NCBI GenBank assembly: GCA_036346395.1
Contig: CM070594.1
Coordinates: 17,889,385 to 17,953,384, forward strand
Reading direction: 5' to 3'
From: Hsuehochloa calcarea
Lineage: Eukaryota > Streptophyta > Magnoliopsida > Poales > Poaceae
DNA length: 64,000 bases
The translations under genes and the position numbers were made by a program. Below the pieces are notes generated by a model. The model was not told the DNA's origin and searched no databases. It was given only the letters and a program-made list of their open reading frames with translations. This document shows positions 22,392-33,764 of the stretch, in pieces. Positions within the stretch are counted from its first letter, which is position 1, and each line of letters begins with the position of its first letter.

Positions 22392-23226
22392 CTATAGCAC
22401 AGACTCGAAGCATGTCTTCTAGAATTTGGTTGACCGTTACATGCGGCCATCGGTTTGAGGATGATAAGCTATCTTTGAAGTTTAGTCACAGTTCCCAAGG
22501 CTTCATGTAGGCTATGCCAAAATCTTGATGTGAACTGTGAACCTCTGTCGGACACAATCTTCTTGGGTATCCCATGCAGACAGATGGTCCTAGCCATGTA
22601 TAGCTATGCTAACTTGCTGCTTCTGTAGGTGGTCTTGACTGGAATAAAGTGAGTCACTTTACTCAATCGGTCAATTATCACCCAAGTAGAATCACATCCT
22701 GATTGGGTCCTAGGAAGTCCGGTGATGAAATCCATACCAATTTCCTCCCATTTCCACTCAGGAATTGGTAATGGTTGTAACAAACCAGCGAGTCTCTGCA
22801 TTAATGCGTTGGCATACATCACAGCGTGCAACGAACTCCATGATTTCTCGCTTCATGTTGACCCGCTAATATTTTTTCTTCAGATCCTGGTACATCTTGG
22901 TACTTAGGGATGGATAGAGTAAGGTGATTCATGCGCTTCTTTTAAAATCAATTTCGGTTTCGGGTGTTTAGGTACACAGATGCGGTTGTCAAACCATACT
23001 GTACCTTGCTCACCCTCAGAAAATCCTGGGGCTTTACCACTTCTCACATTCTTCTTGATTTCCTTGATGTCTTCATCTTCTAATTATTTTTCTCTGATCC
23101 GACTTTGTATGGTTGGTTGAACTTCTAATGCGTTGATACAGCCTTGGCTGACTATTTCCAAGTTCAGGTGCTTTAGTTCTTCATACAATTCTGGCTGATT
23201 TTCTCGAACTAACATAGTGTTGCAAT
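22392..23226 (-). pseudogene. Outer gypsy element: integrase core
   Basis: Third piece of the chromodomain gypsy element. The minus strand carries the degraded zinc-binding region (about 22800-22860), then WKWEEIGMDFITGLPRT with the first catalytic Asp (about 22740), VIIDRLSKVTHFIPVKTTYR, and ICLHGIPKKIVSDRGSQF with the second Asp (about 22540). At the third catalytic position the conserved Glu codon reads TAA (plus-strand 22437-22439) and is followed by a one-base loss. Frameshifts also occur near 22800 and 23070. The coding sequence is cut by the copia insertion at 23226 and by the Tat insertion at 22391. Confidence 0.85.
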
Positions 23227-24853
23227 TGAAGGGATCACGGCAAGGCTACGATAGCACAAACAAAACTTTACTGCGCAACCAAGGAACCTCCGCTAGTAAT
23301 AGATCACGAGATTACCGCTAGACGCGCCGACTCGTAGCGGAGTAGAGTCGTTATGGCGAGTTGATGCGATCGTGAGTCGTACTCACGACGCGTCTCCTCC
23401 TTCTAGTGGTGGTACTCGTCGCGCGTCTGCTCCTCCGATTGGTCGTACTCGCCGCGTGACTTCTCCTCCGACTCCGGTGAACGTCACAAGTTGCGGATCG
23501 TCCAAGTGATGATGATTCACAACAACACCTCCGAAGTATCCACACGTACGGGACAGGATGGCCATGCGCTGGAGTGCTAGCACCAACAGCGTGGTTGAGA
23601 AGGCGTGGCTATAAGGGTTTTGGGAGTCCTTCCAAAGATCATCCTCACCTGTCACCACATGCCACCGCCCCTCTTTATATAGGCATCCATGATGGGTCTC
23701 GACCTTGAGGCCCATTAGGAACTCGTGGCCAATATGAATTCAGATCAATATCCAATTCAAATCCTACACCTTTAAGTGTGCGACCCTACAGGTTCATGTG
23801 TAATCGATTATGACTAGGAAACTCTTTTCCGATCACCTGTCGTTAGCGCTACCTAGCAGCACATAACGATTTCTAAATACACATAGAATATATCGGACGA
23901 ACCTTGATGTAATATGATCGATGACTAGGTCCTCATCACTTACAATCAGTTCGTATCTCCATACGACCAAATCGTATTTGGTCCCGGCCAGTTCGTAACT
24001 CCTTACGACCAGGTCCTTACCATTATGTGATTACGTTCGATCAATCTACGACCAACTCGTATCTCCATACGACTAGTCCGTAACTGATCGAACTAAGCAA
24101 CCTACTCATGCATTCTCCCTTTTCCTCATGATGTCTGGTTGAACTCCAGGTGAGATGTTGTGTCATCTATGGACTGTTCCAAACTTTATCGATCAAGTGT
24201 CGGATAACTTCATGTGGTCGACACTTCGACCACTAGTGGCATGGCCATGCACTTTCTTTATCCGATCACCACGAGGGGGCCAGAGACATCTCTCATGTTA
24301 TGTTAGGAGGGGCAAATCCCATCCTGACTAGTCACATCCGTCCACATGTTTCATAGCTTACCCGAAAGCTACCTTTGTAACTACCCAGTTACGAGTAGCG
24401 TTTGGCAACCCCTAAGAGTGCTATTACACATGTAGGGAACCATGCTGATCTCAGGTCTAAGGATTATACATCACCATTACTTGAGACCAACTAATGACAC
24501 ATAGATTCATAACAATCTCAATAGTATCTCAATGATGGGTCTATCCAACCCCATGTTCTCCAACATGTGCTCACATTATTCATTCGATATCCCCATATCC
24601 ATGACCGGTGAAATGTGGCCATCAATCAATACATGTGCTAGTCATAGAGTCACTGGTGTTTCGACCAGTGTCATCCGACCAGGGATACATTTAGAACGAC
24701 ATCATATAAGTTAAAGAGTTCCACCAACAAGTCACATACTTATTGATCTATAACAAATGATTCATTCAAGGAGCACTATAACATATTATCAAAATCATGA
24801 ACACAATGAAATATCATCATCTCTATAATTGCCTCTAGGGCATATTTCCAACA
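23227..24853 (-). repeat. 3' LTR of the copia element
   Basis: 1627 bp and very similar to 29934-31560. A minus-strand TATATAAAG lies at 23673-23681. Further in are several direct repeats of a phrase like ttcgtatctccatacgac (around 23950, 23990, 24050). Confidence 0.93.
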
Positions 24854-24871
24854 GTCTCCCATTTGCACTAG
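24854..24871 (-). promoter_or_regulatory. Polypurine tract of the copia element
   Basis: The minus strand reads GCAAATGGGAGAC directly before the TGTTGGAA start of the 3' LTR. Confidence 0.75.
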
Positions 24872-26500
24872 TGTCAATCGTTTAAGTATCTAATACCGAT
24901 AGCTCTTGTGTGCGCCTCATGCTTTGGCTGTGGAAAGGCTTAGACAACGGATCAAAAACATTTAAATCCATACAAAATTTGCATATCAGCAACCGTTTCT
25001 TGCATGGAACTTTTCCAGCTCACTACTCCTCCATTCAAAATGAATACAAAACCAGATTGCGAATGATAATCATCTTTGTCGGTTTGGAAGCTTGCATCGG
25101 TGTAACTCTTTACAACGAGCTCTTCATCACCGCCATAAACTAGGACCACATCCTTAGTTCTTCTCAAGTACATAAGAATGTTTTTCACAGCTGTCTAGTG
25201 ACCTTCACTGGGATCAACTTGGTATCTGCTCAGAACACTTAGAGCATATGATGCATTTGGTGGGGTACAAATCATGGCATACATAATAGATCCAATGGCG
25301 AAGCATATGGAATCTTGTTCATACGGTATCACTCATCAGTGGTCGAAGGACACTGACTCTTGCTAAGACTTATGCCATGTGACATAGGCAAGAACCCTTT
25401 CTTGGCATCATGCATGTTGAACCGATTCAACACCTTGTCAATATAACTATTTTGGCATAATCCAATTAGCCTTCTTGATCTATCTCTATAGATCTTTATT
25501 CCCAGCATAGGAATGTCAGTCCCAATCAATAATATATCATCCACATATAATATTAGGATTACAAGTGTGCTCCCACTAACCTTCATGTAAACACAAGGTT
25601 CTTCTTTGTTTTTGACGAAACCAAACCTTTTGATTTCCTCATCAAAACGCAAATTCCAACTCTGAGATGCTTGCTTCAGCCCATAAATGGATTTCTGAAG
25701 TTTGCACACTTTACTAGCATTCTTTGGATCAACAAAACCTTCAGGTTATGTCATGTACACATCCTCACTTAGGTTTTCATTAAGGAAAGCCGTTTTGACA
25801 TCCATCAGCCATATCTCATAGTCGAAATATGCAACAATAGCTAGAATGATCCGAATAGATTTAAGCATCGCTACTGGTGAGAAAGTCTCATCGTAGTTAA
25901 CTTCTTAAACTTGTCGAAACCCTTTTGCGACAAGCCGAGCTTTATGAATGTGAACATTTCCTTCCATATCAATCTTTTTCTTATAGATCCATTTGCACTC
26001 AATGGTTTTAACACCATCAAGTGGATCGACCAGGTTCCAAACCTAATTGACACTCATGGAATCTATCTCGGACTTCATGGCTCTAAGCCATTTCTCAGAG
26101 TCTGGGTCCATCATTGCTTCCTAATAAGTTTTAGGCTCATCATTATTCAACAATAATACATCATGCCCATACCTTATAGGTAATTGACGTGACCTTTTAG
26201 ATCTACGTGGGGCTGATGCCTCATCTACAGGTTCAACAACACTTTGTTCGTCCTATAGAGGTTTGGTAGGAGTTGAAACACTTTCCGATGTTTCCCGAAC
26301 TTTTTCGAGCTGCATCTTTCTCCTACTAACTCCTCTTGAAAGAAACTCTTTCTCCAAAAAGACACCATTTCGGGCAACAAAAACTTTGTCCTCCTCTTGA
26401 TTGTAGAAATAATATCATTTAGTTTCTCTAGGATATCCTATGAAGAAGCATTTATCTGATTTGGGTGTGAGTTTGTCGGGCGTCAAGCGTTTAACATAGA
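24872..26500 (-). pseudogene. Copia element: reverse transcriptase and RNase H
   Basis: Minus-strand frames show the copia RT with KLQKSIYGLKQASQSWNLRF, GFVKNKEEPCVYMKVSGS and the catalytic LILYVDDILLIG (YVDD at 25537-25548). SYIDKVLNRFNMHDAKKGF follows. RNase H remains at 24952-25188: KNILMYLRRTKDVVLVYGG, VKSYTDASFQTDKDD, SQSGFVFILNGGVVSWKSS. The upstream hinge between integrase and RT (about 25750-26500) is recognisable only in fragments (for example FVARNGVFLEKEF-like near 26360). Stops and frameshifts throughout prevent expression of an intact enzyme. The position downstream of integrase is diagnostic of Ty1/copia. Confidence 0.85.
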
Positions 26501-27520
26501 CATCACATCCCCAAATCTTTAGAAAAGATAAATTAGGACTCTTCCCAGTCCATATCTCATATGGTGTCTTATCTCTGATTTAGATGGTACTCTATTCAAA
26601 GTGAAAGCGGTAGTTTCTAGAGCGTAACCCCAAAAATACAATGGCGGTTCGATTGGCTCATCATTGGTGAACCATGTCCAACAAGGTCGGTTACACCGCT
26701 CGGACACCCCATTCCACTGTGGAGTACCCGGTGGTATAAGCTGTGGAAAAATTTCATATTGTTTCAAGTGATCACCAAAATCATAGCTCAAAAAAATTCT
26801 CCTCCACGATCAGATCGTAAAGACTTGATTGTCTTGCCAAGTTGATTCATGCCCCATTCGGAACTCCTTGAAATTTTCAAAGTATTCCGACTTGTGCCTC
26901 GTTAAATAGATATATCCATATCTACTAAAGTCATCGGTGAAAGTAATGAAGTACTGAAAACCACCTCTAACTGTCTTGCTCATTGGTCCACACACATCAG
27001 AATGTATGAGTGCCAATAAGTTGGATGCCCTTTTATTCCGACCAGTGAAAGGTGTCTTGGTCATCTTCCGTCACCAAGATTAAATGCGTTTCAAATGATT
27101 CCAAATCAAATGAGTTTAGAATTCCATCATCACGGAGTCTTTTCATGTGTTTCTCACTTATGTGACCCAAACGACAATGCCAAATAAAAGTGGAATTCAT
27201 ATCATTAGGTCGAAGCTTCTTTCCATTAACATTATAGATGGATGCATCATCAAGATTTAAAATAAACAACCCGTTCAAAACGGGAGCATAGCCATAAAAT
27301 ATTTCATTCAAAAATATAGAACAACCATTGTTCTCTATAATGAATTTATAACCCTCTGCCTTCAAACATGACGCGGAAATGATATTTCTACTTATGGCTG
27401 GAACGTAATAACAATTATTTAGTTCCATAATAAATCCTGAAGGCAAAAGTAATGGCAAAGTCCCGACGGCTAATGCTGCAACTCTTGCTTTATTCCCGAC
27501 GCAAAGATCCATTTCTACCC
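26501..27520 (-). pseudogene. Copia element: protease end, GAG-pre-integrase and integrase
   Basis: Minus strand. The post-protease segment (27150-27512) includes LNNCYYVPAISRNIISASCL and the GAG-pre-integrase motif FIWHCRLGHISEKHMKRL, supplying the two His of the zinc-binding site. The paired Cys region is degraded by a frameshift near 27080. The core follows with KRASNLLALIHSDVCGPM (first Asp) and YFITFTDDFSRYGYIYLTRH. A damaged second-Asp region lies near 26810-26830. PPGTPQWNGVSERCNR (about 26700-26750) holds the catalytic Glu, and FWGYALETTAFTLNRVPSK follows. Confidence 0.85.
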
Positions 27521-28499
27521 TTGTTATTCTCCTACTCCTTGTTAGACTTTGAATCGAATTGCAAATATGAGCAACCGATCTGGTATCAAATACCCACGAG
27601 TTAACATAAGAATCGAGAAGAAAACATCTATAACATTAATACCTGAAGTGGAAGGTTTAGTCCCACCATTCTTTTTCAGATCAGCCAGGTATTTTTTGCA
27701 GTTCCTCTTCTAGTGGCATGTCTCCTTGCAGTAAAAGCATTCATTCTCTTGAGTCGGGCCGAACTTGGTCTTGGGTTTAGGCTTGATAGCTTGGATCCCA
27801 TCCAAAACCTTGCCCTTACCTTTGACCTAAGTTTTAGCCTTCTTCTTGAAGCTTGTACTCTTTTGCACAATCATTACATCACTGTTGCTTTTCTTAATGA
27901 TGTCCTCTGCAGTCTTAAGCATCATATGCAGTTCGGTGAGATTCTTGTTTGATCCGTTCATATGGAAAGTCATAATGAACGCCCATAGTTTGCGTGAAGC
28001 GAAGCAAGAATCAAATCTGCGACCAACTCTTGACTAAGTGGAAAACCAAGTTTTTCCAAGCTCTCTGTGTAACCATCTTGATCACATGTGGGCTCACCGG
28101 ACTACCCTCAGCTAGCTTACTCCCAAACAATTTCTTTGAAATCTCATATCTCTCAGTCCTTGCTTGTGTCTCAAACATGCCTTTGAGTGCCACGATCATA
28201 TCGTATACCTCAATATTCTAAAACTGCTTCTGAAGATCTGAGTTTATGGCAGCAAGCATGAGACAGCTAACATCAAGGGACTCAACATAAGCCTTTTTAT
28301 AGGCTGTTTTAAGAGCAACAGCAGCATTCTCAGCAAACACATCAGGAATTGGTTCCTCTAGAACATGCTTCTTTTTATCCTGCCTAAGAACAATTATCAG
28401 GTTGCAGGACCAATCCGCAAAATTTGTTCCATTCAGTTTTTCCTTATCAAGTATCGAACGTAAAGCAAAACTGGATGTAGGTACAGCAGTTGGTGCCAT
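27521..28499 (-). pseudogene. Copia element: gag
   Basis: Begins at the ATG ending at 28499 (MAPTAVPTSSFALRSIL) and continues LNGTNFADWSCNL, a start typical of plant copia gag (UBN2-type) proteins. The 28011-28199 frame carries IVALKGMFETQARTERYEI and KLAEGSPVSPHV. Near 27690-27850 a Lys-rich segment is followed by a CCHC-type knuckle (ECFYCKE, with a later H and C) that would bind nucleic acid. The protease active-site region follows near 27570 (SWVFDT). Frameshifts near 28205, 28010 and 27870 split it. Confidence 0.8.
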
Positions 28500-29916
28500 G
28501 GTCTACAACATGAAATATGCAAAACTAAGACATATGTTCAAAAAAAGTAACTTCTATTAAACAATTTAATGAAGGTACTCCCACTAAATACCACATCCCT
28601 CTTATGATATTTTAGTGATTCAAGACCCACAATCAGTTAATCTACTAGTGAGCTTTGGCATCACTGCTAGAAGATTAGTGAATTTGGTAAGCAACCCTTT
28701 TCTAATCACATCTCTATATGACTCTTGTTGTTGGGCAGCATCTCTATGCTCCGGCACCCAACCCTATGCCCCAAAGTCCAAAACGGTTATGATGACCTTG
28801 TCAAGTTAAACCAACGCTTGCGTGTAAGTGTCCGACACAAACCCATCTAGTTAAGGAATATTAATGGCACTCTGCTTTAGCAAGACCTACCATTAAAATA
28901 CAAGACTATTGATGGTGCAGCTAATTGGGAGGGCATCAATTTAACTTAATATTATCTGAGGGAATTTTACTTCTACCATGTTAAAAGCATTTCAAGCAAT
29001 TAAAAACATGTATAGAAATAAATGAACAGGAATATAAGGGCATTCACAGACAATCAAATTGCATTGTGATATAGTATGACTCTTCCTTATGGTGATCTCC
29101 ATCGCCAAGCATCCTGCTCGCCATGTCTCCAAGTTGCCAAAATCTCCAAGTACTCCCACTAAGCCATTATTCCTAACAGCACTAGTGATAAAAATACAAG
29201 TAGTGAATGAGCACCACAAGTCGACACGCAGGCCGTTATACAAATACAGACAGCCTTGGGCTGCAATAAAACATGACACGCAGGTCATGAACATTACACA
29301 CATACATGCATCTCATACATCATGGGTCATACTATTCACATCAATCCCTGCCACAACGAGTTAGGCATGGAATAACATTCTATCGGGCAACAAGAACACA
29401 CACTATACAAAAAGCGGTCAGAATACCCAGCACAGCTGTCGAAATTTTTTCCAGAACATGAATATTATTCACGTAACTGAGCCTTGGAAATCATCAGATT
29501 AATCATATTAACCCTATTCCGAACCGATTTGATCATTGCCTTGATACAACCACACATTGCGGCATATTCCGATGGCGGAATTCTGACCGGTAGTAGTATC
29601 ATGCAATGTGATAGTGAACAAATGCAATAAAACATCCGGTACTTATCGATCGCAACTCCGATTCGATCAACCACATTAATCTTCGCGTGCTCCAATGGAT
29701 TTACGATCACTGTCTGCCTCGATGGCGGAAACCGACCGGTAGAGGCAAGTCGTGATACGACCATGCAAGCACGATCATGGAATAACGAATAAGAAACCCA
29801 TCTTACCACTAATGCACATGGACGATCATATCAACCACCGCCAAAATAGAGATAGATCACATCTATAACTTCCACATATCCCAATATGTGTCCAATCTGA
29901 ATCTAAAACTAGACGT
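28500..29916 (-). other. 5' leader of the copia element
   Basis: About 1.4 kb between primer site and gag start with no supported coding region. Short frames on both strands (for example 28992-29303, 29465-29809) show no recognisable family. Confidence 0.5.
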
Positions 29917-29932
29917 CATGGCTCTGATACCA
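29917..29932 (-). promoter_or_regulatory. Primer-binding site of the copia element (initiator Met tRNA)
   Basis: The minus strand reads TGGTATCAGAGCCATG one base after the 5' LTR, the standard complement to the 3' end of plant initiator methionine tRNA. Confidence 0.9.
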
Positions 29933-29933
29933 C

Positions 29934-31560
29934 TGAAGGGACCGCGACAAGGCTACGATAGCACAAACAAAAATTTACCATGCAACCAAGGAACCTCCGC
30001 TAGTAATATTTCACGAAATTACCGCTAGACGCGCTGACTCGTAGCGGAAGTAGAGTCGTTATGGCGAGTTGATGCGATCGTGGTCGTACTCACGACGTGT
30101 CTCCTCCTTCGAGTGGTCGTGCTGCGTCGCGTGTCGCGCCTCCGAGTGGTCGTACTAGCGGGTGACTTCTCCTCCGACTCGATGAGCGTTACGAGTTGCG
30201 GATCGTCCTAGTGCTGATGCTTCGCAACAACACCTCCGAGGTATCCACACGTACGGGGCAGGATCACCATGCGCTGGAGTGCTAGCACCGGCAGCGTGGT
30301 TGAGAAGGCGTGGCTATAAGGGTTTCGGGAGTTCTTCCAAAGATCATCCTCACTTGTCACCCCCCAAGCCACAGCCCCTCTTTATATAGGCATCCATGAT
30401 GGGTCTCGACCTTGAGGCCCATTAGGAACTCGTGGCATATATCAATTTGGATCACCATCCAATTCAAATCCTAGCCCTTTAATTGGGTGACCCTATAGGT
30501 TCATGTGTAATCGGTTATGACTCGGAAACTCTTTTTCAACCACCAGTCGTTAGCGGTACCTAGCAGCACATAACAATTCCAAAATACACATAGAATATAT
30601 CGGACGAACCTTGATGTAATATGATCTATGACTAGGTCCTAATCACTTATGATCAGTTCGTATCTCCATACGGTCAGATCGTATTTGGTCCCGGCTAGTT
30701 CGTAACTCCTTACGACCAGGTCCTTTCCACTCTGTGATTACGTTCGATCAATCTACGACCAGCTCGTATCTCCATACGACTAGTCCGTAATTGATCGAAC
30801 TAAGCGACCTACTCATGCATTCTCCCTTTGCCTCACAATGTCTGGTTGAACTTCAGGTGAGATGTTGTGTCATCCATGGACTATTCAATACTTTCTCGAT
30901 CGAGTGTCGGATAACTTCATGTGGTCGACACTTCGACCACTAGTGGCATGGCCATGCATTTTCTTTATCTGATCACCACGAGGGGCCCAGAGACATCTCT
31001 CCTGTTATGTTAGGAGGGGCAAATCCCTTCTCGACCAGTCACATCCCTCCGCATGTTTCATAGTATACCCGAAAGCTACCTTTGTAACTACCCAGTTACG
31101 AGTAGCGTTTGGCAACCCCTAAGAGTGCTATTACACATGTAGGGAACCATGCTGATATCAGGTCTAAGGATTATACATCACCATTACTTGAGACCAACTA
31201 ATGACACATAGATTCATAACAATCTCAATAGTGTCTCAATGATGGGTCTATCCAACCCTATGTTCTCCAACATGTGCTCACATTATTGATTCGATATCCC
31301 CATATCCATGACCGGTGAAACGTGGCCATCAATCAATACATGTGCTAGTCATAGAATCACTGGTGTTCCGAACAGTGTCATCCGACCAGGGATACATTTA
31401 GAACGACATCATATAAGTTAAAGAGTTCCACCAACAAGTCACATACTTATTGATCTATAACAAATGATTCATTCAAGGAACATGATAACATATTATCAAA
31501 ATCATGAACATAATGAAATATCATCATCTCTATGATTGCCTCTAATGCATATTTCCAACA
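29934..31560 (-). repeat. 5' LTR of the copia element
   Basis: 1627 bp. A minus-strand TATATAAAG at 30380-30388 is the likely core promoter, since it lies within the upstream LTR and faces the internal region. Confidence 0.93.
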
Positions 31561-31565
31561 GCAAT

Positions 31566-32933
31566 ATGCCTTCCTACTCAAGGCATCTGCTACCACATTC
31601 GCTTTGCCCGGGTGATAATGGATTCCGATGTCATAATCCTTTATCAGCACCAACCATCTTCTTTGCCGGAGATTAAGCTCTGACTGGGTGAAGGTATATT
31701 TCAGACTCTTATGATTTGTGAAGATCTCACAGCGGTTACCAATGAGATAATGCCGCTAGATTTTCAAAGCATGCACAATTGCTGCTAACTCCAGATCATG
31801 GGTTAGATAGTTTCCTTCATGTGGCCTCAACTGACGAGATGCATAAGCCACAACTTTTTCTTCTTGCATAAGTACACATCCAAGTCCCTGGCGAGATGAG
31901 TCACAAAAAATCTCAAAGTCTTTATGGATATCAGGTAATACTAGCACACATGCGGACACTAGTCTTTTCTTCAACTCTTGAAAACTATGCTCATAGGCAT
32001 CTTTCCATTCAAACTTCTTTTCCTTCTTCAGAAGTTGAGTCATGGGTCTAGCAGTGCTGAAGAAACCTTCAATGAATATGCGGTAATACCCAGCTAAACC
32101 AAGAAAACTTCTCACTTCCGTGACGGACTTGGGTTGCTTTCAATCCAATACGGCCTCAACCTTGGCAGGGTCTACCGCGACTCCTCCTATTGACACAATA
32201 TGTCCAAGGAAAGCCACTTCACTGAGCTAAAATTCGCTCTTTCTGAACTTGGCATAAAGTTGTTGCTCTATGAGCTTCTCCAAAATGATTCTGAGATGTT
32301 TTTCATGCTCTTCTTCGTCTTTTGAGTAGATGAGAATATCATCGATGAAAACAACCACAAACTTATCCAAAAATTCCATGAACACTTTGTTCATCATATT
32401 CATGAAATAAGCGTATGTTTGTCAATCCAAATGACATTCTTGTGAATTAAATGCAGTCCATATCTGGTTGTGAAGGCCGTCATCGGGATATCTTCTGGTC
32501 TGATCTTCAGTTGATGATAACCTGACCTTAAGTCAATCTCCGAGAAGACGCTTGCTCCTTTCAGCTGGTCGAACAGATCATCGATCCTGGGTAACAAATA
32601 CTTATTCTTGATTGTTTCTTCATTAAGTGATTTGTAGTCCACACACATCCTCATACTATTGTCTTTCTTCTTGACAAATAGTACTGGAGCTCCCCAAGGT
32701 GACGAACTTGGTTGAATATAACTTTTGCTTTGTAATTCTTCATTTTGCCTTTTCAGTTGTACTAATTCATTTCTCGGTATTCTGTAGGGTCGCTTCGAAA
32801 TTGGAGCGGTCCCTGGGACTAAGTCAATTAAGAACATTATGTCCCTATCCGGTGGCATGCCGGGTAATTCCTCAGGAAATACATCCGGGTATTCTTGTAC
32901 CACATGTATAACTTCAAGCTTTACTTCCTCCAA
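31566..32933 (-). pseudogene. Outer gypsy element: reverse transcriptase and RNase H
   Basis: The best preserved part of the outer element. Minus-strand RT (32400-32933) shows EYPDVFPEELPGMPPDR, PISKRPYRIP, SSPWGAPVLFVKKKD, MCVDYKSLNEETIKNKY, LPRIDDLFDQLKGA and SEIDLRSGYHQLKIR. The catalytic FIDDILIYSKDEEEH lies at about 32310-32350. The RNase H/connection part includes VRSFLGLAGYYRIFIEGF, FCDSSRQGLGCVLMQ, VAYASRQLRPHEGNYLTHDLE and YHPGKANVVADALSRK (31570-32110). Frameshifts near 32420 and single stops (about 32228, 32142, 31756) interrupt it. The copia insertion cuts off the next segment at 31565. Confidence 0.9.
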
Positions 32934-33759
32934 ACTGGTCAGGATGGAACTTCTTCATGTAGAAGTCTTGGGTCTGAAGTCTGCTATAATCCCTTGCTCA
33001 TTGGTGAGGGTGATAGACCTAATGGCACAATCTATCTTTCCATGATTCTTGGCAAGCCAGTTCATTCCAAGAATTACATCCAATCCTTACAAGTGCAAGA
33101 CTATTAAGTCTGCCGATAAGGTTACCTTAGATATTTCCATGGTAAGGTTTGGGCAAAAGAAACTAGCTCTCATTTCTGAGCCGGGGGAATGGATTATCAT
33201 AGGATTAGATAAGGGGGAGATAGATAATCCATACTTTCCCACAAATTTGCTTGAAATAAAAGAATGTGAAGCTCCGAAATCAAATAAGACTGATGCTGGT
33301 ATTGAATTAAGGAGGAACGTACCAAGAATAACATCTGGTGCTGCATGAGCTTCCTCTGATGTGATTCACACGTCCATTCATGTACTGGACAGTCGGCTTT
33401 GGGGCGCCACCGGAGTTTGGAACTCCTGATGCTGGCTTGATTTGGGCTGCGGTCTGTTGCTTCTTTGGGCATTTATTGGCATAATACCCTGTCTCATTGC
33501 AATGAAAACAGGTCACTCCTAATGCTAAGGAAGTCGTCTTCTGCTGGAATTGACCTCCAGATGAATTTCTACGAAAACCAGAAGTGTTTGGGCGCTGTGT
33601 TGGTGCTGGAGCTCTGAATATAGAAGACCAAAACCTTCCACGCTACGGTGGTGAGGCCGAGTGAAGCGGGGCTTGGGCGATCCTCGAGTTGAACTTACGG
33701 CGCCATCCTCCGCTTGCGGTTCTCCATCTCTTGATGTTTGCTTTCTTGGCAGATAGCTC
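32934..33759 (-). pseudogene. Outer gypsy element: gag C-terminus, zinc knuckle and protease region
   Basis: The minus strand shows the CCHC knuckle CFHCNETGYYANKCP near 33465-33516 (CX2CX4HX4C), preceded by a Ser/Gln/Arg-rich gag tail (33525-33760). After a Pro-rich linker the protease-like domain is present only as broken fragments (33040-33320). A hydrophobic stretch there (YLISELHILLFQ) sits where the aspartic protease should be, but the D-S/T-G motif cannot be read in one frame. The gag sequence on the other side of the inserted element continues at 42025. Confidence 0.75.
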
Positions 33760-33764
33760 TGTTC

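Larger units (their letters stand above)
23227..31560 (-). mobile_element. Ty1/copia retrotransposon (Tork/Tnt1-like)
   Basis: Complete structure on the minus strand, with TGAAGGGA...TTCCAACA ends and a perfect GCAAT duplication (23222-23226, 31561-31565). It has two LTRs of equal length (1627 bp), an initiator-Met primer site next to the 5' LTR and a polypurine tract next to the 3' LTR. Domain order gag, integrase, RT, RNase H identifies Ty1/copia. It interrupts the outer gypsy pol between RNase H and integrase. The equal LTR lengths and strong similarity suggest it is among the younger insertions, though its coding sequence is already broken by many stops. Confidence 0.93.

Noticed and set aside
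31447..31653. Frame joining outer-gypsy RNase H sequence to copia LTR
   Set aside because: It crosses the insertion boundary at 31560; only the part right of 31566 is element coding sequence.
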